Notes under the pieces: model-generated | What the model was told of the DNA's origin: nothing | The model's database searches: none | What the model saw: only the letters and a program-made list of their open reading frames with translations | Origin: Posidonia oceanica | Taxonomy: Eukaryota > Streptophyta > Magnoliopsida > Alismatales > Posidoniaceae | Direction of reading: 5' to 3' | DNA length: 64,000 bases | NCBI GenBank assembly: GCA_037176725.1 | Contig: JAZBRS010000014.1 | Span: 77,234,501-77,298,500 of the forward strand | Part shown: positions 19,944 to 33,400 of the stretch, one piece after another | Numbering within the stretch: position 1 is the first letter of the stretch | Layout: each line of letters begins with the position of its first letter | Translations under genes and position numbers: made by a program

Positions 19944-22900
19944 TGTAGCGATCCCGATCGGAATCAGGCTCGCTATCTAGCGGCGATTGAGATCCGAGGA
20001 AGAGGCTCAACTCGAAAACACTTGAAATCGAGGAGAAAAAGGAAAGATAAGACAAATCAGAGTCGCCACCACGTCTATTAACGGAAGACGAGGAAAACTG
20101 GGGTAATGCGTGAATTAACGCGCAAAACCGAGCAAGAAATGCAGAGCAAAGCAATGCAAAGGAAAACAAATGCAAACAAATGCAAATGAGATGACTCTAG
20201 CCTAGGATAAGGGCAGTACGGTCATTGCGGGCCAAAAGACAGGGTAAGGACTCCTGTTACGTGCGGGGAAGGTATTAGGCACCCCCGACATGCCCGAAAA
20301 TCGGTCTTTCTAGGCTCACGCTCGCATACGCAGGGAAATGCAGGATTGAATGCCTATGTGCCTATAAGTGCCTGAATGAATGCTCAAGGTGTGCTCTAAG
20401 TGGGAAGAAACGAAGCAAGGAAGTAAACGTGCTCTCTAAGTGCTCAGCTACACTGTCCGTGTTCCGAATTAGGCGAAACCTAACTCGTGAGAACACCAGA
20501 CAGTAAGCATCACAGCTCTATATGCAAATGCAAGCGAAAAAGTGAAACAGCGAGAAAACCATGCAATGCAATCGACATGCAAGGGAAAACGGCGCAAAAC
20601 ACGCAAAACGAGACGAGAAATGAGCAACGCACGCAAAACGATGCAAAAGAGCGAAAACGGCACGCAAAACAAACGAGAAAGCAAGACAGCACGCAAAACA
20701 AGACAAGGGAGCAAAGGGGCACGCAAAACGAGACGAGAAAACATAATGGCATGCAAAACAGAGCGAAAGAATAAAAACGGCACGCAAAACGAGCGAGAAA
20801 GCGAGGCAGCACACAAAATAAGGCAAGAAGACAGATGGGCACGCAAAACGGCGCCAAAACAGCGAAGCAAAAACCTCGGAAAAGCCATGCAAAAGCAAGA
20901 ATGCAGGAAAAGATTAGAAGGGGCCAAAGGGGAGTCAAACAACGTGTGTGTAAAAACAGACGTCGTTTAGGACCACTCAGGGTAGGTGTGAAGACCTACA
21001 GAGGGGAGAGTGTGCAAACGGAGGGATTACCACCTCTTTGCGACTGTTTCCCGCTAAACCGTTCCACGGTGTGTCTCGCACGCTGCCCAAAGCTCGCGAT
21101 GCGATCGGATCGTGGAAAAGGGGGAAGAAAGTCACATTAAGTGGCAAATCTAGGGAAAACACAACACAAAACACACAGGAACACGTGAAACGGAGATTGG
21201 AAGATACAAGCAGAAGGGGGAGACCCTATTCTACATGCTCAAAGAGACAGAAAGCGAAAACAAGAAAAACCGTGCAAATGGCATGCAAATGGATGCAATG
21301 CAAAGGTTCAGGAGGACATACCTGGAAATCCGAGAGCCTGATCTGAAATCTGTCTGGTCCATGCTGAAGAGCGTTTTGCTGCGATCGCCTGGGCAGCTTA
21401 CTTGAGAAGATCCAACGGCCGGATTGGAAGATATCGCAGCTTCAAGGCAGGAGGGCCAGAACAGGGGAGAAGAACAGATCTAGGTGTTCAGGAGGTCCTA
21501 GGGATGTGCAAGAAGGTCCTCCCAAGTGAAAGGGAGCTAAAAGTGCTTAGTGTATGCAGAAAGATGCTAGAATGCAAGACTAAATGAATGCAGGATGCAT
21601 GCAAAAGCAAGAAAAGGCAAAGAAAAGAAACTGGGAAAAACCAGGATTTCAGAAGGCATTTTGAAAAAGAAAGGGGCTAAAAATGCAAATTTTCAAGAAA
21701 ACAGGGGCCCACAGGAAAGGATTTCGAAAACAGGGGAGGACAGAGGTCTATTCGGCGAAAAACTAGGCTCAGAGTGGTGTTTTAAAAAGAGGGTATGCTT
21801 TAAAAGGGGTTTTAAAACCAAAAGGAAGGCAGAATGCAATTTTAAGAAAACTGGGGTCTAAAATGCAATTTTTCCAGAAAACAAGGTTCCAGGGAGTCTG
21901 GGAATACTAGTGGAGGGTCTGTATGAAATTTGGTAGGCATAGGAGCTAGAATGCAACCTAGGGGCAAAATGGTCTTTTCACATGATTTTTTAAAAGATGC
22001 AAGGCCCTATGTGTGATTTTGAAATCATGCAGGGGCTGAAAATGCAATTTTATATGGTAAATATGCTCTGAAAACACTGAAAAGGACTGACATGCAATTT
22101 CTAAAGAAAACAGGGGCCAAAATGCAATGTAGTAAGCAAAAATACATAGGGAACAGTTACTGTCCATTTAAAATGGACCTAAATGCAAGTATGCAAAAAC
22201 AGGGGGGAAAATATGCAATGCAGTATGCAAAAATAAAAAATAAAACCTAAGTTTCTGCAGTGTATGGACCTATATGCAAAATCAAAAACATGCAGGGATG
22301 CAGAATGCAATTTCATATGGTAAACTACATGCAATTAAATGAACTGATTTACTGGGGGACCTAAGTGCAAAAATCGAAAACAGAGGGGCTGAAATGCAAA
22401 ATAATACAACAGCACAGCACAGTAAAGGGACTGAAAAGCAAATACTGAAAAGCACAGATATTCAGAGCAATTTAGCATGATATTTAATTAAAAACTAAGC
22501 TGATTAAATGAACAGAGGATTAAAACGCAAAAATGAAATAACTCAAGGCAGACATGCAATATTCACACAGAAACTTTATACTTAGAAAAATAAAGGAACA
22601 GTGTTTGGCCGGCGGTGGCTGGCACTGTAGCAGTGAGCCACCGGCGCTCACCACCACCGGCACAGGAGGGCTGCGGGCGTCCGGACCGGCGGAGGACGAT
22701 GTCGGCGATCGTGCGGAGCTCCGGAGACCAACTGGGGACCATTCTGCTGGCCGGAGCGCGCGGAGAGCAGGAGACCGGCGCCGGAGAAGAAGGGAAGACC
22801 GGCGAGTCGAGGACGGAGCAGGAAGGCCAGAGATGCTAATCTAAAGGGTGGGGAAGCATCGCGGGAAGAAAAGAAGACTAAGGGAGCAAGAATATACCTG

Positions 22901-25618
22901 TTTCCGTGGCTGAGATGTCCTCCCGACGCAGGTGGTTTCAGAGGTCACCGGCGGGGCTCGTTCGGTCGCTGTGGACGCTATCTGCTGCTCGCGAGGATTA
23001 GGATCGCCTCAGAGCGACCCTCCGGAGCTTCCTGGATGGTTGGACGGCTGCTGCGAAGACTGGAGGAAGATCCGGCTGATCGTGGGTTCACAGAGGCAGC
23101 CGGAGGTCAGGGGAGTTGTCTGCTGCTCCTCAGGCCGGACGGGGACCTCTGGAAGATTGCTGGAGGTCCGGTGAGGGGTTCTGGGCGGTCGAATTGTGGT
23201 TCTGGAGGCTGTGGAGAAGATTTGGAGGTTGGGTCGGTTTCTGATCAGAGGGTGATGCAGGTGTTTGTGGTGGCGTTTGGGGTCTGTGGTGAGGGAAAGG
23301 GCTGAAGATCAGGTGGCCTGGAAAGGTGAAGTGCAGGCGAGTGTCGGGGAAGGATTTGGGGAGATGCAGTGGACTGTGGTGAAGGCAATTTCAGGAAGGA
23401 AAGTGTTGGGTTGCAGTTGGTTTCAGTGATGGGAATTCGGTTGAACTGGTGGTGTTTCTGGGTGGTGAAAGGCCGGGAAATGGTGGAGGGGAGGTACTGG
23501 GTTTCTGGGTGATCTTGGGGGATCAATTGGGAGAGGAATGATGGCTGGAACGGGCTTGGTTTCTGAGGAAAAAGAAGAGAGAATTTCACTGGATTTTCAG
23601 AGGGTGGAGGAGGAGATTTCGGTGGGGAATTCTCTGGATTTCTCTCGCTCTCTCTCTCGGATGGCAAAAGGAGTCCTGAAGGAGGTCAAATGCTGAGGCT
23701 TTATCAGCTGCTCTCCGGCTTGCTCGCGCGTTCTGGAATTCGAATTCCACCGGTGCGATCCACTGCTGCTGAGGGAGACAAGCAGCCGGCGAGACGACAG
23801 GCCATTAAAGCCTCCTGGAATCGGTGCTGAGATAGGAGAGAGCGGCGAGACGCTGTAGATGAAAGGATTGGAGAGCTTGAAATTTAAACGAAGGAGGGAG
23901 AGCTGTAGCTGCCGCGGGAGAGAAAAGCTGAGAAGTTGAAGGAGGAAGAAGAAGGGTGGAGGAAGGCGGGCCGGACCGCTGCGGGCCGAGAAAAAGAAGG
24001 AAAAAATGAAGGAAAAAGAGAAATGGGCTGACGGGCCCAGTAAGGAAAAGGAAGAAAGAAAAAAGAGAAGGAAGAAAGAAAGAAAGGGAAAAGAGGAGAA
24101 ATAAAATAGGAAAAAAACAAATTAAAAATAAGTAAAAATATTAGGGTGCTTGTGCTGTGAATTAGGATCTTAATCAGATTTTTTAATGACTTCTTTTGGT
24201 TAATTAGTGTGGTTTAAATGGGTTTTGGGCTTGATTAGGGTTTTAGGGTTTTGGTTTTGCTTTTAATTAGTTTTCACTTGATTAAATGTTTGTTAAACCT
24301 TTTTTAAATTGTTTTAAAAATTGTGTTTCCCTTGTTGGACACTTAGGATATTGATTAGGATTTTTTAGGATTTATTTTTGTATTAATCAGGGTTGTTTTT
24401 GGGTTTTTAAGTCTTAGTCTTCTTAGGTTTTTTCCTTTCTTAAGTCTTTTATATTATGCTTTGATTTTTATTTGCTGATTTTTCTTGGAGTTTTTAATTA
24501 GATTTTTCTGGTTTGATAGGGTGTTTTTAAGTCTTTTAGATGTGTTTTTCTTTTCCTTTTAATTAAGTTTTTTAACTTACTTTTTCCTATGTTTATTAGG
24601 TTAAGTCTTTTGTTTCTTTAATTATTTGTTTTAGTGTTTGATTTTTAATTCTTCTTTTTAGGGTTTGTCTTTTAATTCTTTTGATGGGGTTTTTACTTTT
24701 GGTAGGTTTTGGTTTTATTTTAGTTTTTTCCTTGATTTTTCAGTGTTTTCTTTTGATTTGTTTTGCATTTTTTAGTTTGTATGTTTGATTTCCCTTTTAG
24801 TTTGATTTAGTCAAGTTTAGGTTTGTTAATTGCTTGTTTAATGTTTTTTAATTGTTTTTTCTTAGGGTTCTGATTTGTTTCTTTTATATTTTGGGGTTTT
24901 ACAGATTTTTAGGGGTTTTCATGGATTTTTGCAAAAGGGAGAAAAGGAAAAGAGAAGGAGGAAAGAAATGGAAAAAAGAGGGAGATAAAAGGAAAAAGGA
25001 TAGGTCGGAGGAAAACGATTTTTAAAAATTCAAAAAAAGTGTTAAAAATAAAGTAAAAATAGGGATAAGATAGAGGAAGGATAGAAGCACAGAGGGGGCC
25101 CACAGTTAGACCAGAACAAGGATAAGAAAGGGATGAAAAGAGAGATGATAATCAGGAGAGAGAGAGGAGAGAGAAAATGATAATCCCGGAGAGAGAAAAG
25201 GATAATTTGGGTGAAAGAGGGTCTTAATGGTCTTGGAATGGGGTGAAAATTGGTGAGTGGGTAGTCTAGGGTTTGAAGTCTTGGGTCTGAAGTTTTGGTT
25301 TGATTTTAAGGGGGTTTTGGAGGGGTTTCAAGGTGTAGAAAAAGGGTAGTTTCACCTAAGTTTTCTAGGGTTTTTGGGAATGGGTCAGGTTTGGAAATTT
25401 CTAAGTTTTTGGGTAGGTTTGTTGAGTGGATAGTGGTGGGTTTTCCTATGGATTTTGGTTAGGTTTTGAGGTTGGGAAGGGGGGCAAAGGTTTAGGTCAA
25501 AATGGGCTGTTTCTGAAGGGTAGAGAGGAGGATTAGGGTTAGGGTTTGGTTGGGGTTTGATCCAGCAATCACCAGGAGGGCTCTAAGGGTCCGAGCCTGC
25601 CAAGATGGGGTGTCAACA
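19944..25618 (-). repeat. 5' LTR of element A (5,675 bp)
   Basis: Bounded by TGTTGACACC (complement ending at 25618) and the CA before the primer site at 19943. Nearly identical to 1-3178 over the shared part. Contains on the minus strand: a TATA-like box near 23696-23706, a first splice donor CAG|GTA near 22895, a second CAG|GTATGT at 21320-21321, a hairpin GTAGGT/ACCTAC at 20982-20999, short repeats with CACGCAAAAC at 20570-20870, and a palindromic GGGGAAGGTATTAGGCACC block at 20265-20286 near the U5 end. Confidence 0.95.
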
Positions 25619-26442
25619 CCATCCACCCGGCTGCTTCAAATGGTCATCGTTACATTCTGGTAGCGATCGATTACTTTACCAAGTGGGTGGAAGCAGCCTC
25701 TTATAAGACAGTCACCGCTGTGGCAACAGAAAAGTTTATTAGGAACAATATCGTTGCCCGATATGGGGTCCCGCACTCTGTCATCTCTGATAATGGCACA
25801 AACTTCATTGCCAAAAGGATCGAGGAATACCTGCAGAGTCTCAAGATTAAGCATCATAAATCCTCGCCCTACCGGCCACAGATGAACGGAGCGGTGGAGT
25901 CTGCAAACAAGAACATTGTTAAAATCCTGAAGAAGATGGCAGAAACCCACAAGGATTGGCATGACAAGCTCCCGTACGCGCTCTGGGTGTACAGGACATC
26001 AATCCGGACCTCGACGGGAGCCACCCCGTATTCTCTGGTATACGGCATGGAAGCGGTGTTACCTGTCGAAGTAGAGATCCCCTCACTGCGGATCCTACGA
26101 GAAGCTGAGTTGGAAGAGGCAGAATGGGTTGAAGACCGCTGCATCCAACTGAATCTGATTGATGAGCACAGACTGCAAGCTATGCACAATGCTCACTGCT
26201 ACCAGAAGCGGATGGCCAGAGCATTCTTGAAGAAGGTCCAGCCCAGAAACTTTCAGCCAGGGGACCTTATTTTGCGCGCCATTCATTTGCCTGATGGTCG
26301 AGGGAAATTCTGACCTAATTGGCATGGTCCCTTCGTGGTCAAGTAGATCTTCTCGGGAGGCGCTGTAGCTCTTGAGGATATAGACCAGGTTGAGCAGTCT
26401 GAGCCTGTCAACCTCTGCTATATCAAGAAGTACTATCAGTAG
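25619..26442 (+). pseudogene. INT: E1 integrase fragment, cut by element A
   Basis: Begins abruptly at the codons for HPAASNGHRY, directly at the terminal TGTCAACA of element A, so the upstream half of this integrase lies outside the window beyond A. It keeps ISDNGTNF and MNGAVE. Stops at 26311-26313 (TGA, where C reads CGA) and 26344-26346 (TAG, C reads CAG) precede the natural end after KKYYQ at 26440-26442. This is the oldest visible host of the nest. Confidence 0.9.
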
Positions 26443-27834
26443 CCGAGGGCGGCCCCGTTGCGGATACCCTTCTCCCACCTACACACTTGCATTCTCGCTC
26501 CTTACATTCTCGTCCTACCTGCGTCTTCTATCTATCCTACTCTTGCATTCTCTCTTTTCAAATCATCATCGTCATCCTCTCAAATCATGCATTGCATCTT
26601 CGGCCCGGTGATGAGAACCGGAAATGCTTGCTTGCACTGGAAGGAGTCCGCCTTACCTCACCCGGCACTACTTAGATGTCTTAGCTAGTGAGGGAGCCAC
26701 CACCAATCAGGACAGGCGAACTGCCTAAACTCGTAAGCACATACACCTCTAAGGGAGAAAAAATGTTAGGATGTGAGTTTGAAAAAAAGTGAGAGTAGAC
26801 ATCTAGGCTTGGGCACGTCCAAGGAACAGAAGACGAAGACAGAAGCCGGCCCTAGAGATAGGGGTGTGCAGTCTAACCTTGCTCCTTCAACCCATCACAA
26901 CTCAAACACCCTTCTTTTGCCACCAAAATGGGGATAGCAAAAGCCTAAAAAAAAAAGAGGGAAAAAAGAAATCAAACAAGCAAAAAAAAAGAGATAGAAC
27001 AAAAACAAAAAAAAAACAAAAAAAGGAGAAAAAGCAAAAAAAAGAAAAAGAAAAAGAAAAAGGGCAAGATTCAGCCCAAAAATGCAGGCACCATCATCCC
27101 CCGTACCTTACAAGAGACCCAAGGGTGTTAAGCTTAAAAAGGGTCTACCACTTCCCTCCAAAAGTAAACACTTACCCTCTCCTAGCTAGGGGCGGAGAAA
27201 GACTGCATACCTATGAGGGAGAAATAAAGAAAAGAGAGAGCAGAAAGAATAGGTGTAGGTCCTGAGAGTTCGGCAAGTAGCCTGTCCTCACCACACCACC
27301 ACCTGTATAGTGCCAACACCCGTTCCGGAGTGCCACCAGCGAGCCAAGAGTCTAAGTAGAGCCCAGTGAGTCGGGGACCACTCCCTTCCTTTGCAGCAGG
27401 CACCAAAGCACTCCGTATGCTGAGGGCACCCAAGCACACTAATCATTTCATAAGCATACCAGCCTGCATCATGCATACATGCATCCTCAATTATCCTTCT
27501 TTCTTATCAATCGTTTCGCTCTGCGACTCGCTTCGACTCTGAGACAGTACTTCTTGCCTAGAACGCATTGACGCTGCTCGAGCTGCGCCGGTCCAGACCT
27601 CCTGCCAGCCCTTGCCCCTGTGTCCACAAGACTGCTATAGATTTCCTTTGCTTATCTATGCTTAACTGCTATATTCTGACATTAACTGCTGGATGCATGT
27701 TGAACTACATTATCAGCCTCAGATTCTGCTTTCTATCAGAGATTATATGCCTGTGTGATCTGACTGTTTACAATGATGATAACAGGTACCTTCAAGTTCT
27801 GCAGCTATCTGCCTGTACCCCTGCAATCCGCGCA
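26443..27834 (+). other. E1 region between integrase and PMD gene
   Basis: Same layout as 8330-9845 (reversed) and 51280-52700: variable CATCGTC-type sequence near 26520-26590, a conserved block, a purine tract of A runs at 26940-27065, conserved sequence near 27180-27440, then acceptor-like TGATAACAG and TTCTGCAG shortly before the PMD ATG. No gene seen. Confidence 0.55.
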
Positions 27835-29035
27835 ATGGGCTTCCCTACCCTGTTGACTCCAGCACACTGCGGAGACCCTGCGAGAATGGATCGGCGAGCT
27901 TACCCAAGAAGACTGCGAAAAGCTGCGCCTGTGGGGCATTCCAACCAAGCTGCTGAAGGCTGCTGATGTGGAAGTAAGCCGCCATCTTCTGTGTGCCTCC
28001 GCAAGGTTCTGGAAACCGACACACCACATCTTTCGCTTTGGCAGAACTGAGCTAACACCCACACTGGAAGAAGTGCGTCGGATCTGTGGCTTCTCCAAGA
28101 TCATGGGGCCGCCTATCTTCATGAGGCGTGATGGATATCTCGAGGTCCTGAGCCAACTGACTAGGCTCCCTACTCGAAGCTGCCAACAAAGACTGATCTG
28201 CACCAGCGGACCTGAACCTATGCTTCGCCTAGCGCACTTTGATGATGTCATGAAGAAGCGCGTCGAACTCGGAGATGAGCTGTGGCTCCGAGGGTTTGTC
28301 ATCCGTTTCCAAGGCGAGCTGATCTTTACTCATGGCCGACTGACAGTGGCCATTGAGGTTGCAGAAATAGCACTTGCTGTGGTGACCCGGCACATAGACC
28401 TGGCACCAGTTGTTCTGGCAGAAACATACCGCAGGCTGGACCGTATCACACATCGCTGCCGCCACTTCCATGGCTGCGGGGCACTTATACAAGTCTGGCT
28501 AGCTGCGCACTTAGAGATGAACCTTCTACACCCCCAGGTGCATGCCTTTGAAGCCTACTGCAGCAGCACCCGTGCCCAGACAGTCAAGAGCGTCAAAGAA
28601 GAGTACGAAAGGCTATCAGCACTGACTGATGACGCAGTAACCTGGCGTATCATCCCCTCCGTAGCCGAGCCATTCACTGTCTTCTTCAGCGCACGCGACA
28701 CCCGGCTGATTATACTACTAGGACTCACGGCAGGTGTTGAATACCATCCCATCAGGGTTGTGCGCCAGTTTGGCTTCTAGCAGGGCGCCTTTGTTGACAG
28801 CACAGTGCCCGAGCTTCTTCAGACATACCCTTTCAGCACAACTGCCCCAACAAAGAAGCTGGCCAATCTGATGCAGCATGGGGTGCGATCAATAGACGTT
28901 GCAGCTGTGAGAGGTGTAGGATGCACCCCTGAGTATGTGACTAAGGTCCAAGAGCTCTGGCCCATCAATGAAATACCGCCAGGCGGCCCTCTATTCCCCG
29001 ACGCTAGGCAGTCAAAGAAGGCCCGAACCGGCTAG
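27835..29035 (+). pseudogene. E1 PMD-like gene, broken
   Basis: Homologous to the intact ORFs at 7127-8329 and 52701-53903. Two bases are missing near 27868 compared with the C copy, shifting the frame after about 12 codons; the proper frame resumes for residues from about 45 onwards (27968-28780). A TAG stands at 28778-28780 where C has CAG, after which the same frame stays open to 29035. PMD landmarks TELTPTLEEV, GCGALIQVW and RVVRQFGF are still readable. Confidence 0.88.
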
Positions 29036-29589
29036 GGCACTTGTGCAGCCGATATGAAGTTTCCTTTCAAGTTGTGCTGTATATTTCGGCCTGCCACAAG
29101 CATGTACTCAGCAGTTCTTTCAATGAAAAAGTGTTTTCTGCTGTCTGCTTGCACTTCAGGACACTGCTTAATGCATTGCATAATCATTGCCAAACTATCA
29201 TCTTGGGCCCTCTGGCCAGACTTGCAGCTAACACAACGCAGGAAAGTCCTCAGCAGCCAATCCGGAGTCCAGAATCTCTGCAGACACGCGCCGTCAAGCC
29301 AAGCCATCTAGCGTCCCCAGCTGAGTCTCTGCGGGCTGGCACCCCCAACTGCTCGGCGATAGGTCCGTCAACCTGTCATCATCTTCGGGCTGGTACCCCA
29401 AACTACTCGTCTGGCAAACACGACAGTTTTGTCTTCACCCTCTGCTTCTGATGCCAAGGACGCGCTGGCCAACCCCTGGTGTCATCCCAACACCAGGGGC
29501 ATCTTTTGATCGCCCCTTGCTATCATTCTCTCCCTCTTTCCCGCATGATATTCCTGGTATCAAGGGATGATTCGCTCTCGTGAAACCTC
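29036..29589 (+). other. E1 proximal 3' UTR
   Basis: Follows the PMD stop. Contains GGGCTGGCACC and GGGCTGGTACC units at about 29330-29445, in which the distal arms are TGC and TAC respectively, matching the GCA and GTA of each unit. The conserved hairpin CCCCTGGTGTC/ACACCAGGGG lies at 29473-29499. No gene. Confidence 0.7.
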
Positions 29590-30470
29590 TTTGCCGGTCG
29601 ATAAGTCCGATATCTTATCATCTCTTTCCCCTTGCCGGCCGATAAGTCCGGTATCTCATCATTCTCTCATCCCCTCTTTGCCGGCCGATAAGTCTGATAT
29701 CATATCATCTCTTTCCCTTTGCCGGCCGATAAGTCCGGTATCTCATCATTCCCTCATCCCCTCTTTGCCGGCCGATAAGTCCGATATCTTATCATCTCTT
29801 TCCCTTTGCCGGCCGATAAGTCCGGTATCTCATCATTCCCTCATCCCCTCTTTGCCGGCCGATAAGTCCGATATCTTATCATCTCTTTCCTTTTGCCGGC
29901 TAATAAGTCCGGTATCTCATCATTCCCTCATCCCCTCTTTGCCGGCCGATAAGTCCGATATCTTATCATCTCTTTCCCTTTGCCGGCCGATAAGTCCGGT
30001 ATCTTATCATTCCCTCATCCCCTCTTTGCCGGCCGATAAGTCCGATATCTTATCATCTCTTTCCCTTTTGCCGGCTGATAAGTCCGGTATCTCATTATTC
30101 CCTCATCCCCTTTTTGCCGGCCGATAAGTCCGATATCTCATCATCTCTTTCTCTTTGCCGGCCGATAAGTCTGGTATCTCATCATTCCCTCATCCCCTCA
30201 TTGCCGGCCGATAAGTCTGATATCTTATCATCTCTTTCCCTTTACTGGTCGATAAGTCCGGTATCTCATCATTCCCTCATCCCCTCTTTGCCGGCCGATA
30301 AGTCCGATATCTTATCATCTCTTTCCCTTTTGCCGGCCGATAAGTCCAGTATCTCATCATTCCCTCATCCCCTTTTTGCCGGCCGATAAGTCCGATATCT
30401 TATCATCTCTTTCCCTTTGCTGGCCGATAAGTCTGGTATCTCATCATTCCCTCATCCCCTCTTTGCTGGC
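29590..30470 (+). repeat. Dimeric 87-bp tandem array of GATAAG units, interrupted by LTR B
   Basis: Two alternating monomers of about 41 and 46 bp form an 87-bp higher-order unit repeated about ten times. Both carry CCGGCCGATAAGTCCG; one continues with ATATCTTATC (perfect six-base partner of GATAAG), the other with GTATCTCATC (imperfect partner). CGG/CCG gives the second pair. Because 87 is divisible by three, the array reads as open frames (29567-30127, 30114-30389), which are not genes. The array stops at 30470, where LTR B begins. Confidence 0.92.
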
Positions 30471-33400
30471 TGTTGACACCCCATCTTGACAGGCTCAGAT
30501 CATTTGGGACCTTCTGGTGATTGCTGGATCTAAACCTAGGTCAAAACAACCCCCAACCCTCTTCATCTCATCCTTCAAAACAAGCCTAACTTGACCTAAG
30601 CCTACACCTCCTTCCCAAGCCCAAAACCTGCCCAAAAACCATAGGAAAACCCATCAACCCCTGCTTAGCAAACCTACCCAAACACTTAAAAACTTTCAGC
30701 CCAAAACTATTCCCAAAAACCCTATTAAACTTAGGTGAAACCACTCCTTTTCTACACCTTAAAATCCTTCCAAAACTTGCTCAAAATCAGACCAAATCTC
30801 TAGAACCAACACTAGAAACCCTAGGCTACACACTCCCCAATTTTCACCCTATTTCAAAACCTTTAAGCCTTCCTTTTACCTAAATTATCCTTTTCTCTCT
30901 CTTGGATTATTCTTTTCTCTCTCCTCTCTCTCTCCTGATTATCCTCCCTCTTTTCATCCCCTTCTCTCTCTTTTTCTTGCCTGGCTGTGGGCCCCCTTTG
31001 TGCTTCTATCTCTTCTCTATCTTATTTCTATTTTTACCTTATTTTTAGCATTTTCCCTGACTTTTAAAAAATTGTTTTCCCCCAACTCATCTCTTTCCCC
31101 TTTATTCCTCCTTTTTCCCTTTTCTTCTTCCTTCTCTTTTCCTTTTCCTTCTTTTGCTAAAATCCATAAAAAAACTCTTAAAAATCTCTAAAACTCTAAA
31201 ACAAAAGGAAAACAAACCAAAACCCTAAGAAAAATAATTAAAAATATTAAACAAACAACTAAAAACCTAAACCCAACTAAAATTAGCTAAAATAGAAAAT
31301 CAAGGAGTGTAACCTAAAAAATACAAAATAACCAAAAGAAAATGCTGTAAAATCAAGGAAAAAACTAAAATATAATCAAAACCAACCAAAAGTGAAAACC
31401 CTATCAAAATAATCTAAGAACAAACCCTAAGAAGAAGTAAAATAATTAAAAAACACTAAGACAAATAATTAATGAAAAAGCTTGACTTAACAAACCTAAG
31501 AAGGACAACTTAAGAACTTAATTAAAAAGAAAATGAGAAGCAAATTAAAAAGATTTAAAAACACTTAACCCATCAAGAAGAAACTTAACTAAAAAACATC
31601 AAGAAAACTTAACAAATAAAAAATCAAAAGTATAATTTAAAGAAGACTTAAGAAGAATCCTAAAAAGACTAAAATCAAAAGACAAAACTCACTCTAATTA
31701 ATCCAAAAATAAATCTTAAAAAATCCCAATTAAAATCCCAGATACTTAACAAGAAAAACACAATGGAAAAATAATTTAAAAGGCTTAACAAACACTTATT
31801 CAAAATGGAAAACAAATTAAAAACAAAGAAAACCCTTAAAACCCTAATCAAACCCAAAACCCCTCTAAAATCAGAATTAATCAACTAAAAACAGCCATTA
31901 AAAATTTAATCAAGATCCTGACTCACAACATGATCATTCTAATATTTTTACTTATTTTTATTTTATTTTTACCTAATTTATTTCTCCTCTTTTTCTCCTC
32001 TCCTTCTCCCTTTCTTCCTATTCTTTTCCTTTTTTCTGCTGGGCCCAATCCAGCCCGTCCACCCCTTCCTTCTTTCTTTTTTCTTTTTTATTTTCTGGTT
32101 CGCGGCCCGGCCCGCTGCCCTCCTTCTTCCTCTTCCTTCTTCTTCCTCAGCTTCTTCCTTCTCCTCCCGCGAAGCTGCACAGCACTCCCTCTCCGTTTTT
32201 TTAAAATTCAAGCTCTCCCTCTCCATCAAATCAGCACCAGTTCGCCTCGGCCTCCTCTTCTCTCAGCACCTTTTCCGGGAGGCATTAACTGCCTGTCGAC
32301 TCGCCGGCCTCCTCTCAACTCCAGCTCCAGTGTTCGGCGCCGACAGGATTTGAAAATCCTCTACGCGCCCAGCTCCGCTGAAGCCTTCTGATAAAGCCTC
32401 AGCATTCGACCTCCTTCAATGCCTTTTTGCCATCCGAGAGAGAGAGCCAGAGATCCAGATAGAATTCCCAAGCAAACTTCTCCTTCTTCTCCCTCTGATT
32501 TTCAGCAACACTTCCCTTTCTTTTTCTCCCTGAAACCAAGCCCGTTCCAGGATCCAATTCTCTTCCATTTCATCCCCCAAATCCACCCAGAGTCCCAGCA
32601 TCCCTCCTCCATCATTTCCCAGCCTTTCCACCCCTATAAACACTCCCATTCACTCGAATTTCCACCGCAGATGCCAACTGCAACCCTTCACTTCTCATTT
32701 CAGAATTGCCTTCACCACAAACCTCCTTTTCGTCCCAAAACTTTCCCAGTCACTCGCCTGAACTCCACCTCTCCAAGCCATCCGACCTTCACCCTTCTCC
32801 CCCCTCACAGCCCGAACCTTCCACCACAAACAGTTACCTCCCTCTCTGACCAGAAAGTCGACCGGCTTGCAACTCCACCCACAGCCTCCCAAAACCCAAT
32901 TCGACCGCCCAGAACCCTTCTCCAGACCTCCAGCAGTCTTCCAGAAGACCCCATCCAGCCTGAGGAGCAGCGGACAGTCCCCCCGATCTCCGGCTGCCTC
33001 TGTGAACCCACGATCAGCCGGATCTTCCTCCGGTCTTCGCAACAGCCGTCCAACCATCCAGGAAGCTCCGGAGGGTCGCTCTGAGGCGATCCCAATCCTC
33101 GCGAGCAACAGACGGCGCCCGCAGTGACCAGACGAGCCCCACCGGCGACCTCTGAAACCACCTACGTCGGGAGGACATCCCAGCCACGGAAACAGGTAAA
33201 CTCTTGTTCCTTTAGTATAATCTCCTTCTCCTCTTGCTTTTCCCCCCTTAGAGTAGGTCTTCCTTCGCTCCTGCGCCGAATCAGCTCCGGCCAGAGTCGT
33301 CTTCTCTAGCGAGACTCTCCGCACGTCCCTCCGCTTCGGTCAGCAGAACGGCCTTCCAGCAGCACCCTCCGGTCCGCACGAGCCTCAGGAGCACGCTCCG

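Noticed and set aside
29567..30389. Long open frames with repeated PADKSD motif
   Set aside because: They follow the 87-bp tandem repeat, whose length is a multiple of three; no start context and no equivalent in A or C.
32419..33084. Proline/serine-rich frame in LTR B, partly alignable with 806-1228 (minus) in LTR A
   Set aside because: In A the frame would start at a non-ATG codon, it is not kept in C or D with the same ends, and the similarity follows from general LTR homology of a CT-rich region.
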